Source of the DNA: Planctomycetota bacterium
Lineage (GTDB): Bacteria > Planctomycetota > Planctomycetia > Gemmatales > Gemmataceae
Assembly: GCA_021781415.1 (NCBI GenBank)
Contig: JAJXWW010000114.1
Span: 1-64,000, forward strand
DNA length: 64,000 nucleotides
Reading direction: 5' to 3'
How positions within the stretch are numbered: position 1 is the first letter of the stretch; each line of letters opens with the position of its first letter. Position numbers and translations under genes: made by a program. Below the pieces are notes generated by a model that saw nothing but the letters and a program-made list of their open reading frames with translations, did no database searches and had not been told where the DNA came from. Positions 8,769 to 17,841 of the stretch are shown here, one piece after another.

Positions 8769-9821
8769 ATGCGATTGAGAAATGCTCGACGTTCGCCGGC
8801 ATTCACCTTGATTGAGCTGTTGGTAGTGATTGCCATTATTGGGGTTCTTATCGGTCTGCTGCTGCCCGCGGTTCAGAAGGTGCGCGAGGCGGCCAAGCGC
8901 GCCGAATGCTCGAACAACATGCGACAGATCGCCTTGGCGTGCATGAACTATGAGTCGTCCAATAGATCGTTTCCGGTCGGCGATGCCCGCAACGACGGCG
9001 ACACCGCGCTACCGGAGAACGCCTTCGCCGTCAATTGGATGGCTCTGATCTTGCCCTTTGTCGAACAAGGCAACCTAGCGGCGATCTACAACTATAATGC
9101 GGACTGGTCCAACACGGTAAACAATGCCGCCATCTCGGTTCAGGTGAAAATCTATAACTGCCCATCGACGCCGCAGCAGCCGCGCGTCGATACGACGACG
9201 ATGGAACTGCCGGGAGGTTTGCTCGGTCCCGATCCAAGTCCCCCTGGCGGCGTCACCGATTACTTCGGCATCAATGCCACGGATTGCCGTCTGGTCGTCA
9301 CTTTTCCGACGTACTTCACCGCCGCCGAAGTGGCCGCGGCTCAGCAAGCCCTCGCAACCCACGCTCCCGCCAACGGCGCGTTCTATCCACAATTCACCGG
9401 CGTTTTGTGCCGCGGTCGATTGGGCGTCACCCGCATTGCCGACATCACCGACGGCACTTCCAACACCATTTTGTGTCAGGAGAGCGCCGGACGGCCCAAT
9501 CAATATATGACGGGGCAACGTCTCGTCGGCATCGTCGATCCCGGCGAGGCACGCTGGGCCGATCCGAACGGCGGCATGAAAATCAAAGGGTCGAATCCGG
9601 CCACCGGGCACACCATGCCCATGGCGACTTACGGACTCAATACCTGTTCCATGAATTGCGACAACATCAACGAGACTTATAGCTTTCACATCGCCGGTTG
9701 CAACTTCGCCTTCAGCGATGGTTCGGTTCGATTCATCGCTGCCAACACGCCTCCGGGCGTCATCGGGGCGTTGGCCACGCGAGGAGGTGGCGAGATTATT
9801 TCGGACTATCGAGCGTACTAA
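8769..9821 (+). CDS. DUF1559 pseudopilin-like protein, first copy
   Basis: A 350-residue protein with a type IV prepilin-like N-terminus: basic leader, then FTLIELLVVIAIIGVLIGLL. The residue before the expected cleavage site is Ala11 where Gly is usual, and Glu16 corresponds to Glu5 of the mature pilin. I chose 8769 because GGAGGCAATGCG precedes that ATG. The C-terminus has the DUF1559 signature (CNFAFSDGSVRFIAAN). These proteins are present in large numbers in planctomycetes and are secreted through a type II secretion/pilus-like route. The exact role is unknown. It is followed by a paralogue at 9975-11045. Confidence 0.94.
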   Translation: MRLRNARRSPAFTLIELLVVIAIIGVLIGLLLPAVQKVREAAKRAECSNNMRQIALACMNYESSNRSFPVGDARNDGDTALPENAFAVNWMALILPFVEQGNLAAIYNYNADWSNTVNNAAISVQVKIYNCPSTPQQPRVDTTTMELPGGLLGPDPSPPGGVTDYFGINATDCRLVVTFPTYFTAAEVAAAQQALATHAPANGAFYPQFTGVLCRGRLGVTRIADITDGTSNTILCQESAGRPNQYMTGQRLVGIVDPGEARWADPNGGMKIKGSNPATGHTMPMATYGLNTCSMNCDNINETYSFHIAGCNFAFSDGSVRFIAANTPPGVIGALATRGGGEIISDYRAY

Positions 9822-9861
9822 TCGAGAGTACGCGATAGAAAGAGTCGTTTGCTCGTTCGTA

Positions 9862-9925
9862 GGGGGTGGGTCGAGGAACGAGACCCACTTTCGCCCAACT
9901 GTGAGTCTCGTTCCTCGACCCGCCC
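9862..9925. repeat. palindrome between the two DUF1559 genes
   Basis: The left arm GGGTGGGTCGAGGAACGAGA and right arm TCTCGTTCCTCGACCCGCCC form a hairpin of about 20 bases with a loop of about 22 bases. The GGTGGGTCGA ending is shared with the palindromes at 17793, 35347 and 37585, so it belongs to a dispersed family. It may also lower transcription between the two DUF1559 genes. Confidence 0.8.
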
Positions 9926-9974
9926 AAAGAAGATTTTTGTGTTCTGGTTTCCACTACATTGAGGAGGTTTTCTG

Positions 9975-11045
9975 ATGCGTCTGAGAGTGAGTCGTAAAGC
10001 GCCAGGCTTCACCCTGGTGGAATTGCTGGTGGTGATCGCCATCATCGCGGTGCTGATCGGATTGCTGCTGCCCGCCATTCAGAAAGTGCGCGAGGCGGCC
10101 AAACGGACGGAATGCTCGAACAACATGAGGCAGCTGGCGTTGGCCTGTCTCAATTACGAAGGGGCCAACAAGACGTTCCCCATCGGCGACGAGCGTTTGG
10201 GTACGACGAACGGCACGACTGCGGGCGGTCCCTTGGTTGACACCTGGCCCTATGCCGTGGTGTGGCACGCCTTGATCTTGCCGTATACCGAGCAAGTGCA
10301 GTTGGCCGGCATGTACAATTACACCGCCAACTGGTCCGACGCGGTCAACAATGCCGCCATCGCAGTCCAGGTCAAAATCTTCAATTGTCCTTCCACCCCG
10401 CTTCAGCCTCGCATTGATACGTCGATGATGGAGATGCCCGTCACCGAGACCGGTCCCGATCCCGGCGCTCCGGGTGCCGTCGCCGATTATTGGGGCGTCA
10501 ACGAGACTGATCCTCGGTTGATCTACGCCAATCCGTCATTCTTCACGGCGGCGCAACAGTCGGCCGCCAACACCGCTGTCGCCAATGGCATGCCCGCCAG
10601 CGCCGACTTCATCTACCCGATGTTCTGGGGCATTCTGCGCCGCGGTCGTCTCGGCGCTTGCCGTATCTCGGATATCACCGACGGCACCAGCAACACCATC
10701 ATGTTCGTCGAAAGTGCCGGAAGACCGAACCAATATGGCCCCGGTCAGCAGTTGGTCGGTACCCTCGATCCGGGTGAAGCGCGTTGGGCCGATCCCAACG
10801 GCAACCTGAAACTCAAGGGTTCCAATCCGGCCACGGGTACGCACTCCGGCAACTTAGCACTCGACACCTGCTCGATGAATTGCGACAACATCAACGAAAC
10901 GTACAGCTTCCACATCGCCGGCTGCAACTTCGCTTTCGGCGACGGTTCCGTTCGTTTCATCAGCGCCCGCCTGCCGATCGGCGTTCTCGGTCAGTTGGGC
11001 ACCGCCTCCGGCGGCGAGACCATCACCAGCTTCAACCTCTACTAA
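9975..11045 (+). CDS. DUF1559 pseudopilin-like protein, second copy
   Basis: A 356-residue paralogue of the preceding gene, with the same order of blocks: prepilin-like N-terminus (GFTLVELLVVIAIIAVLIGL, Gly11/Phe12 cleavage, Glu16), a conserved TECSNNMRQLALACLNYE segment, and the C-terminal CNFAFGDGSVRFISA signature of DUF1559. It starts after a strong ribosome binding site, GAGGAGG, eight bases before the ATG. The two copies are similar along their whole length and arose by tandem duplication. A canonical prepilin peptidase Gly is present here, unlike the first copy. Confidence 0.95.
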   Translation: MRLRVSRKAPGFTLVELLVVIAIIAVLIGLLLPAIQKVREAAKRTECSNNMRQLALACLNYEGANKTFPIGDERLGTTNGTTAGGPLVDTWPYAVVWHALILPYTEQVQLAGMYNYTANWSDAVNNAAIAVQVKIFNCPSTPLQPRIDTSMMEMPVTETGPDPGAPGAVADYWGVNETDPRLIYANPSFFTAAQQSAANTAVANGMPASADFIYPMFWGILRRGRLGACRISDITDGTSNTIMFVESAGRPNQYGPGQQLVGTLDPGEARWADPNGNLKLKGSNPATGTHSGNLALDTCSMNCDNINETYSFHIAGCNFAFGDGSVRFISARLPIGVLGQLGTASGGETITSFNLY

Positions 11046-11078
11046 CCATCTCGCCTTCGCCCGCCTCTCTCCCACCCG

Positions 11079-11122
11079 TGCCGCCGGCAAGCTATCTGCT
11101 CGCCGGCGACGCGGCTTTTTTC
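11079..11122 (+). terminator. probable rho-independent terminator after DUF1559 pair
   Basis: A GC-rich hairpin (GCCGCCGGC... paired with ...GCCGGCGACGCGGC) is followed directly by a run of six T and TCTTT. It lies between the end of the second DUF1559 gene and the converging 471-residue gene. That is the right place and shape for a terminator on the plus strand. The stem is imperfect. Confidence 0.6.
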
Positions 11123-11124
11123 TT

Positions 11125-12540
11125 TCATCTGACCTTCCGATTTTCCGGCGGCGCTTGGTGACGTTGGGCGGCGTCCCACAGACGGATGCCGATGTCCGTG
11201 CCGGGTGGATTAGGATTTTTAGGATCGAGATTGCCGTTATTGTTGATCCTATCTGGACCGACGGAATAAATGAGTACGCCGTCGTCGAGCCGTCGATAGC
11301 GTAGTATCTCCCCGTCGTGAGGATCGCGCGGCCCGGCGGGAAGGAAGAGCGGACAAAGGTGATTCAGAGAATCGGGCCAACTTTGTCGCTGCTTGCGATA
11401 GCGTTCGGCGGCGAGAGCGGCCACCGTGCATCGCAGCAGGGCATGTTTATTACGTGAGCTACGGCCGACTATGGCAACGGCGGGGACCATTATGGATCGC
11501 GTCATGCGCGCAGAATCGGGCAAATGATCCACGGTGAACTGAAGTTGTTGTTCGCCTTGGACTTGTTCCTCGGGCGGCAACAACGTGATGGTCAGCCAAC
11601 GATTCGATAGTTTCAACATCAAAGGGTGTTCCTCGCGCAATTGATCGCGGAAAATTGGGCCAGACAGAATCGCCTTCCAATCGCCGCGATCGCTCGGAGA
11701 TATTTCGCCGTTCTCCATTGCTTCAAACATGGTCTGCCAAGCGGCTCGCTCGCCTCGCGCACAGACCATGAGATCGGGAAATTCATCCTCCTCAACAAGT
11801 AGCTTTTGCAGTTCACTCAAAACTACCGGCGAAGGGTTCCCTCGGGCCAAGGCGCGTTCGATCCCGCGGCAACATAAAACGATGCTTCGTTTGCGGATCA
11901 ATTGGGAAACGGCCAGCGGTTCGTCCCCGATGGAACGACCGGCGCTGAAAGCAGCACGGCAGGAGAGAAGTGCCTCGTGCGAGTTCGCAAGTTCCTCATG
12001 CCGCAACGCATCGCCCAGTAGCAGTAGCGTCACGAGTGGAACTTTCGATTGATCTTTCAACAGCGTGCCGAGGATATCGCGAGCATATTCGATGTGATGG
12101 CGACCTTTGGAAAGGAAGCTAAGTTTCCGAGCTTCCTCCAGCGCTGGACGCTGTGCATCCAACTCCTTCGTCAAACGACGTAACTCTTCTGGTTCCAGTG
12201 GTTCGTTCCCACGCGCTCGATTGATTATTTCAGCGATTTCTTTAGGAGGCCAATCGCGGGAGAGTAGTTTTCCCGCCTCTGACACAACGCGCGCGCCGTT
12301 CTCGCCGTCGGGAATCTGCTCGCGATGGGCCTCGATTTCGTCCAAACGCCAGCCTGGCTCGGCGCGGTCCATTTCCCCAAGAGTTTCTTGAAGTTTCGTC
12401 GTCACCTTGTAATGGTGCCACACTTGACGTATGGCGGGGACATCGACGGCAACAAGCAAGGCCAAGGCGAAGCGCTTCAACCACCGCAACCCCACGCGGC
12501 GCGGCTTCACAACGGCGGAAGATAATTCATGTGTTTCCAT
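11125..12540 (-). CDS. membrane-anchored hypothetical protein with GspG-like C-terminus, copy 1
   Basis: A 471-residue protein. One membrane segment lies at about residues 20-34 (WLKRFALALLVAVDVPAI) after a basic N-terminus, then a large helical, presumably periplasmic part. The last 80 residues read RDPHDGEILRYRRL, YSVGPDRINNNG and GTDIGIRLWDAAQR. This resembles the C-terminal part of GspG-type major pseudopilins (DPW.. YQY.., S.G.DG..DIG.W). It lacks a prepilin cleavage site, so it is not itself a pilin. It is a paralogue of 12547-14064 and lies six bases downstream of it. The function is unknown. Confidence 0.75.
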   Translation of the reverse strand: METHELSSAVVKPRRVGLRWLKRFALALLVAVDVPAIRQVWHHYKVTTKLQETLGEMDRAEPGWRLDEIEAHREQIPDGENGARVVSEAGKLLSRDWPPKEIAEIINRARGNEPLEPEELRRLTKELDAQRPALEEARKLSFLSKGRHHIEYARDILGTLLKDQSKVPLVTLLLLGDALRHEELANSHEALLSCRAAFSAGRSIGDEPLAVSQLIRKRSIVLCCRGIERALARGNPSPVVLSELQKLLVEEDEFPDLMVCARGERAAWQTMFEAMENGEISPSDRGDWKAILSGPIFRDQLREEHPLMLKLSNRWLTITLLPPEEQVQGEQQLQFTVDHLPDSARMTRSIMVPAVAIVGRSSRNKHALLRCTVAALAAERYRKQRQSWPDSLNHLCPLFLPAGPRDPHDGEILRYRRLDDGVLIYSVGPDRINNNGNLDPKNPNPPGTDIGIRLWDAAQRHQAPPENRKVR

Positions 12541-12546
12541 GGTCGT

Positions 12547-14064
12547 TTACTTCGCTTTCCGATTATCCGGCGGCGCTTGACGGCGTTGGGCGGCGTCCCA
12601 CAGACGGATGCCGATGTCCGTGCCGGGTGCGGTATTGAAACCTTGATTCAATGCTCCGCCGTTATCGACGCCGTCCGCCCCCACCGAATAGACGACGAAG
12701 CCGTCGGCAACGCGGCGATAGCGCAACGGCTTGCCGTCGAAGGGATCGACCGGCACGGCGGCGAGATGTGCCGGACACAGATGCGCCCAATCGTTCGGCC
12801 AGGCTTTTTTCGCTTGGCGATAGCGTTCGATAGCCAGGGCGGCAATGGTACAGCGGAGCGCGGCATGCTTGCGCCGATCCGATTCGCCCATTTTAATTGT
12901 CGCCGGGATTAACAGCCGAGTGAGGACGGCGTTTTTCGGCAGCTTCTTCACGTTGCTGTCGAACTCTTTCTCAAGAGCGGCCTGTTCGTGCATCGGATGC
13001 TGCACATCCTCGATCCTCTGCGCCATTAAAGACAGAAAGAGGGCATGATCTTGCCCCGCGTCCATGCGATACAATTGTCTCACGGTTCTTTCGGCCCAGT
13101 TGGAGCGCGATTGGGCCAGTTCGTCGATGGAAACCTCGCCGCGCTTCACGCACTCGATGACCTGATTCAGGCAGGCTCGCTCGCCGCGCAGAGCGAGGAG
13201 AAGACCGGGGAAGGCATCCTCTTCCTCAAACATTTTTTGCAGGGAAGCCGTGCCGTCGGGAGGCGGTTCGCCTTGGGCCAATGTCCGCTCGGTGGCATGG
13301 CAGGCTCGGAAGACGCCGGACGTTCGGATCAGCTGCGAAACAAAAATCGGCTCGTCGCCAAGTGAGCGCGCGGCATTAAGCAGCGCCCGGCAACTCCGAA
13401 GCGCGCCTTCGCTCTCCTCGATCTGATTCAGCAGCAGGCAATCGTAATACAGAACGTTATACACTTCTCGGCACCTGCTTTGATCGGGAAGCAACGTGGC
13501 GATGGGATTCCGCGCATATTCGAGACGATGCCGTCCGCGCGGCATGTCGGCCAGCTTGCGAGCTTCCTCGACGGCGGGCTGAATACGAAACAATTCCGAT
13601 CTCAAGAGTGCTAAATCGGCCGGTGAAAGCTGCGTCTGCGGAGGCAGATTCTCAAATCGGGTGAAGAACTCCTTCGGCGGCCATTGGCGCGGTAACAAGT
13701 CGGCGGCGGCGATCAGGGTGCGCGCGCTGTTTTCGTTCTCGGCAATGGGCTCGCGGGCCGCATTGAGGTCTTCGAGCCGCCAACCGGGTTCGCGGCGATC
13801 GAGATCGGCCAGCATTTCTTGGAGTTTATCGCTCTGCTTTCGGCTGTCCCACAGATAGCCCAATACCAGCAGCAATGCCAAAATCAGCAAAGAGCAGCCG
13901 AGACGCTTCAACCAGCGCCGCCGGGGACGGTGGGGCGATTCCACTTCACGGTTCTCGATTTGTGCGTCCACGATTCGACATCCCGATTCCAAGGGCGTTA
14001 CGAATGATAAGATAGCGAAATCGACCGGGCTGGGGTGTTCGCCGGAGTCGGCCGGTTGCTTCAT
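12547..14064 (-). CDS. membrane-anchored hypothetical protein with GspG-like C-terminus, copy 2
   Basis: Up to 505 residues from the ATG at 14064. A GTG at 13971 (VDAQIENREV) gives 474 residues, a length closer to its paralogue, and leaves 120 bases for a divergent promoter, so the start is uncertain. After RPRRRWLKR comes a membrane segment (LGCSLLILALLLVLGYLW) and a helical domain with the shared block EPGWRLEDLNAAREPIAENE. The end has DPFDGKPLRYRRV, YSVGADGVDNGG and GTDIGIRLWDAAQRRQAPP, matching copy 1 almost word for word. I do not recognise the family beyond the GspG-like tail. Confidence 0.75.
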   Translation of the reverse strand: MKQPADSGEHPSPVDFAILSFVTPLESGCRIVDAQIENREVESPHRPRRRWLKRLGCSLLILALLLVLGYLWDSRKQSDKLQEMLADLDRREPGWRLEDLNAAREPIAENENSARTLIAAADLLPRQWPPKEFFTRFENLPPQTQLSPADLALLRSELFRIQPAVEEARKLADMPRGRHRLEYARNPIATLLPDQSRCREVYNVLYYDCLLLNQIEESEGALRSCRALLNAARSLGDEPIFVSQLIRTSGVFRACHATERTLAQGEPPPDGTASLQKMFEEEDAFPGLLLALRGERACLNQVIECVKRGEVSIDELAQSRSNWAERTVRQLYRMDAGQDHALFLSLMAQRIEDVQHPMHEQAALEKEFDSNVKKLPKNAVLTRLLIPATIKMGESDRRKHAALRCTIAALAIERYRQAKKAWPNDWAHLCPAHLAAVPVDPFDGKPLRYRRVADGFVVYSVGADGVDNGGALNQGFNTAPGTDIGIRLWDAAQRRQAPPDNRKAK

Positions 14065-14091
14065 TTAATTTTTATCCGCGAGGAATCGACC

Positions 14092-17000
14092 ATGAGCGAC
14101 GAACGGTACATTTCCAATCTACCGCCCACACCACCGCAGGATCTTGGATCGAACGTCAAGCCGAGGGCAAGGAAGCGAAGCTGGCTTCTGGCGATTGTGG
14201 GTCTATCGCTGGTGCTGCTCGGCGGCTTGGGACTACTGGGCTGGTATGCGCTGGGTTCCAAGCCGGACATGGAAGCGGTGCAAGAGGTCAACAATCGCGG
14301 CGTGGGTCTGATGGAGCGGTTCGACTATCCCGGAGCCATTCCGGTGTTCGAGGAAGTCGTGAAGATGGCTCCGGATTGGCTTCCCGGACGCATCAATCTG
14401 GGCATCGCGCTGTTGAACGCCGGCGGCGATGATCCGTCGAAGCTGCCTCGCTGTCGAACCGTCTTCGAGGAGGTATTGAAAAAGGACGCGGACAACCCCT
14501 ACGCCCATTTCTGCCTCGGAATCTTGCTGATCTATCAGAAGGATCCGAAAGTCGCCCTCGATCACTTTGATGCCGTCGTTCGCAAAGACCCGCTCGACGC
14601 CTATTCGTGGTATTGGCTGGGATTGGCCAAAGCCGCCGATCCGGACGAGCAAATCAAATGCTTCGACAAGGCGTTGGCGCTCGATCCCTACCTGCGTGGG
14701 GCGCTGTACGGCAAATCGCAGCGTCTGATGCGCGATAATCCACAAAAAGGACGCGAATTGTCGGATCGAGGAGAAGCCCTACGGCGAGCGGATTGGGATA
14801 CGATTACTGAGATCAAGTTCAGCCGCATGGGCCACTACGCCGAGGTCATCGGGAGAAGCAGCGAAACCCAGACCAAGCCATTCGTTGGTCCGCTGCCGAA
14901 GTTCGAGCGCTGCGATGAATCGGCGATGAATCTCAGCACCGTCGCCTCTTGGGCTGCAGCTCATTTGGCACCGCCGGACAAAGCGACCTGGGCGAAATCG
15001 ACCGACTTCAAGGACGACGACATCGCACAATTACGGCGCAAAGCGCGCGAACGGTTCGGCGCGACGATAGCCGTTCTCGACTACAACGGCGACGGCAAAC
15101 CGGACGTATTCTTGGCCGGCGCGGTGACGAACAACGGCAACCTGCGCGACGTGCTGCTGCGCAACGAGGGCGGAGGGCGTTTCGTCGATGTCACCTCCGA
15201 GGCGGGCCTGCGCGACGAGCGGGCGACGTTGGGATGTTGCGTCGGCGACTTCGACAACGACGGCAACCCCGATCTGCTTCTAACCGGAGTGGACAAGGTG
15301 TATTTGTTCCGCAATACTGGCAAGGGTAAGTTTGAAGATGTCACCGAGGCGGCGGGTTTAGCGCAGCTGCGCGGCGTGTTCCTCACGGCGTCATCGGTCG
15401 ATCTCGACCAAGACAGCGATCTCGATCTTGTGCTTCACCAATATGCTGCTGGAGTGGCCGAGGCGCTGCAACGCTTTTCGGGGGCCAAAAGCGGCGCGAC
15501 GGGGAATGCGATGGTGTTCTTGGCAAAAGGCGAAGCGCCGCCGGTGATGGACGGCGCGGTGGAACCGCCATTAAAGCTCCGCTATGGGTCGAAAGATCTA
15601 TCCGCCTTTCGAGGCACGGCGGGGGGTAGCGTCGGCATGGCCGCTTCCGACATGGACGGCGACCGCGATCTCGATTTCTTGTTGCTGCGCGACGGCGCGC
15701 CTCCGGTCGTGGTTACGAACGACCGCCTCTTGAAATTTCGCCAAACGACTCTATCGAACGCCAAGTTGAACGGCAACCTGTGGAATGGGGCGCTGGTAAT
15801 CGACGTGGATCACGATGGCCGATCGGAGCTGTTGGCGCTTCCCGTCGCCGAGTCGCCACGCTTGCTGCTGAATCGCCACATTCGCGGACAGGACCACGCC
15901 GCCGAATGGTTTGAAATCGAACCGCTAGACGCCCCGCCGCTGCGCCAGGCCGTCGCCGTCGATCTCGACATGGATACTTGGACCGATGTGGTCGGCGTCA
16001 GCCGCGAGGGGCGACTCGTCGTGCTGCACAACAAAGCAGGCAAGCTGATTTGGGCGAAGGAAGAATACGGCGACGATCCGGCGTGGCCTCAAGACGCGGT
16101 GGGTGTGGCGGTTTGCGACTTCAACGGCGACGGCGCGCCCGACCTGCTGGTTCTCTCGGACAAAGCAGGCTTGCAGTTGTATCTCCATCGCGGCAACGGC
16201 AATCGTGGCCTCGCGGTTCGCTTGCGCGGCCACAATATGAACCAGGGACAAAACCGCGCGCGCTGCAACGCCGACGGGGTGGGAACCTGGGCCGTGGCAC
16301 AGTCCAAGACGCTGTGGGCGGGGCAAGAATACACCACCCTCTCGGCCGGTCTGGGGCAATCCCGCCCGCCGCTGCTTCTCGGCGTGGGACCGCGGCCGCG
16401 CGCCGATGTCCTACGACTGCGCTGGCCGGATGGAACCTGGCAGGCCGAGTTGAACCTCCTGCCCGGCGCACCGCTTCTCCTTCCACAGTACAATCGACTT
16501 CCAGGTTCGTGCCCCATTTTGTACACCTGGAACGGCGAGCGCTTCGTCTTCGTCGCCGACTTTCTCGGCGCGGGGTCGGTCGGCGAAACCGGCCCCGACG
16601 GCTCCCATCGCCCGCCGCGCTCCGAGGAATCGGTCGCCATTGAGGCCGACCAGCTCGTGGCACGCGACGGTCAATACATCCTCAAATTCGCCGAACCGAT
16701 GGACGAGACAACCTATCTCGATAGTCTCCAGTTGGTCGTCGTCGATCGCCCGCCCGGAGTGCGGGTCTATCCCGACGAACGATTTGTCACCTCGGGAGAT
16801 CCGCCCAGTCAGCGCCCCGTTGCTTTCGACAGAGAAATTTATCCCGTTGCCGCGCGCGATCATCGGGGCCGCGACGTGACGGGTGTGCTGCAACGTTGGG
16901 ACCGAATTGCCGTGGACGATTTCGCCAAGCGCGCCTGGATCGGTTTTGCCGAGGAACATTGGGTCGAACTCGATTTCGGCGACCGTTTGGCGTCGTTTGG

Positions 17001-17781
17001 TCCGAAGGATCGGCTGGTTCTGTGCTTGGCCGGTTGGACCGAGTATCCGTGGCCGGAGTCGAGTTTGGCGGCGCATCAGGCCGGCATCGAAGCACAATGG
17101 CCGATCCTGGAACGACAGGACGACAACGGCAAATGGCATTCGTTGGGCGAATCGGGCTTCCCGGCGGGCACGCCGCGCACGATGTTGCTCGATGTCACCG
17201 GCAAGCTCACCGGTTCGCGCTGCCGCCTGCGTCTACGCACCAACATGCACGTTTATTGGGATCAGGCGTTCGTGGCGACGGAGTGCAAGATGGACGCGGT
17301 GCGATGGACGCATTTAGAGGTCCAAAAAGGAGAATTAAAGGCGGGGCGGCTTCCCGCCGAGTATTCTCCCGACGGACGGCTGCCCACGATGTACGACTAC
17401 CATCGCGCCGACGACATGCCCCTGGTCGGTCAATCGGGGCGGTTGACCCGCTTCGGCGAAGTCACCGCGCTGCTGCGCCGGCGCGACGATTGTTTCGTCG
17501 TCTTCGGTCCCGGCGACGATCTGACGGCCCGTTTCGATGCGTCCTCGTTGCCGCCGCTGCCCCAAGGGTGGAAACGCAGTTTTATCTTGCGAACGACGGG
17601 CTACTGCAAGGACACGGGGCTGTCCACGGCCCACGGCGCGACGATCGAACCGCTGCCGTTTCAGGCCATGCGCAATTATCCCTACGATCCAGGGCAATCC
17701 TATCCCGACGACGCCCCGCATCGGGAATACCTGCGGCAATATCAGACGCGATCCGTGCGAGCCAACGCTTTGCCGCGATGA
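14092..17781 (+). CDS. giant TPR-VCBS/FG-GAP-UnbV/ASPIC protein
   Basis: The 1229-residue start at 14092 follows GAGGAATCGACC. Order of parts: short cytoplasmic tail, one membrane segment (about 30-54), TPR repeats (about 65-250), then at least seven calcium-loop FG-GAP/VCBS repeats such as DYNGDGKPD (329), DFDNDGNPD (386), DMDGDRDLD (520) and DFNGDGAPD (677). An ASPIC/UnbV segment follows at about 700-790 (ADVLRLRWPDGTWQ). The last 430 residues begin with ILYTWNGERFVFVADFLG and match nothing I know. The protein is probably envelope-anchored, with a beta-propeller outside the cytoplasm. Similar CRTAC1-like proteins are common in planctomycetes. Confidence 0.88.
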   Translation: MSDERYISNLPPTPPQDLGSNVKPRARKRSWLLAIVGLSLVLLGGLGLLGWYALGSKPDMEAVQEVNNRGVGLMERFDYPGAIPVFEEVVKMAPDWLPGRINLGIALLNAGGDDPSKLPRCRTVFEEVLKKDADNPYAHFCLGILLIYQKDPKVALDHFDAVVRKDPLDAYSWYWLGLAKAADPDEQIKCFDKALALDPYLRGALYGKSQRLMRDNPQKGRELSDRGEALRRADWDTITEIKFSRMGHYAEVIGRSSETQTKPFVGPLPKFERCDESAMNLSTVASWAAAHLAPPDKATWAKSTDFKDDDIAQLRRKARERFGATIAVLDYNGDGKPDVFLAGAVTNNGNLRDVLLRNEGGGRFVDVTSEAGLRDERATLGCCVGDFDNDGNPDLLLTGVDKVYLFRNTGKGKFEDVTEAAGLAQLRGVFLTASSVDLDQDSDLDLVLHQYAAGVAEALQRFSGAKSGATGNAMVFLAKGEAPPVMDGAVEPPLKLRYGSKDLSAFRGTAGGSVGMAASDMDGDRDLDFLLLRDGAPPVVVTNDRLLKFRQTTLSNAKLNGNLWNGALVIDVDHDGRSELLALPVAESPRLLLNRHIRGQDHAAEWFEIEPLDAPPLRQAVAVDLDMDTWTDVVGVSREGRLVVLHNKAGKLIWAKEEYGDDPAWPQDAVGVAVCDFNGDGAPDLLVLSDKAGLQLYLHRGNGNRGLAVRLRGHNMNQGQNRARCNADGVGTWAVAQSKTLWAGQEYTTLSAGLGQSRPPLLLGVGPRPRADVLRLRWPDGTWQAELNLLPGAPLLLPQYNRLPGSCPILYTWNGERFVFVADFLGAGSVGETGPDGSHRPPRSEESVAIEADQLVARDGQYILKFAEPMDETTYLDSLQLVVVDRPPGVRVYPDERFVTSGDPPSQRPVAFDREIYPVAARDHRGRDVTGVLQRWDRIAVDDFAKRAWIGFAEEHWVELDFGDRLASFGPKDRLVLCLAGWTEYPWPESSLAAHQAGIEAQWPILERQDDNGKWHSLGESGFPAGTPRTMLLDVTGKLTGSRCRLRLRTNMHVYWDQAFVATECKMDAVRWTHLEVQKGELKAGRLPAEYSPDGRLPTMYDYHRADDMPLVGQSGRLTRFGEVTALLRRRDDCFVVFGPGDDLTARFDASSLPPLPQGWKRSFILRTTGYCKDTGLSTAHGATIEPLPFQAMRNYPYDPGQSYPDDAPHREYLRQYQTRSVRANALPR

Positions 17782-17792
17782 ACGCCGCGATT

Positions 17793-17827
17793 GCGGGGTG
17801 GGTCGAGCGCGGCGAGATCCACCCCGC
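17793..17827. repeat. GCGGGGTGG...CCACCCCGC palindrome
   Basis: A 35-base hairpin with arms GCGGGGTGG and CCACCCCGC, lying between the converging giant TPR/VCBS gene and the OB-fold lipoprotein gene. The GGGTGGGTCGAG piece is shared with other palindromes in this window (9862, 35347, 37585). It could act as a bidirectional terminator, but there is no T-run. Confidence 0.65.
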
Positions 17828-17841
17828 GTAGAAAACCTATT

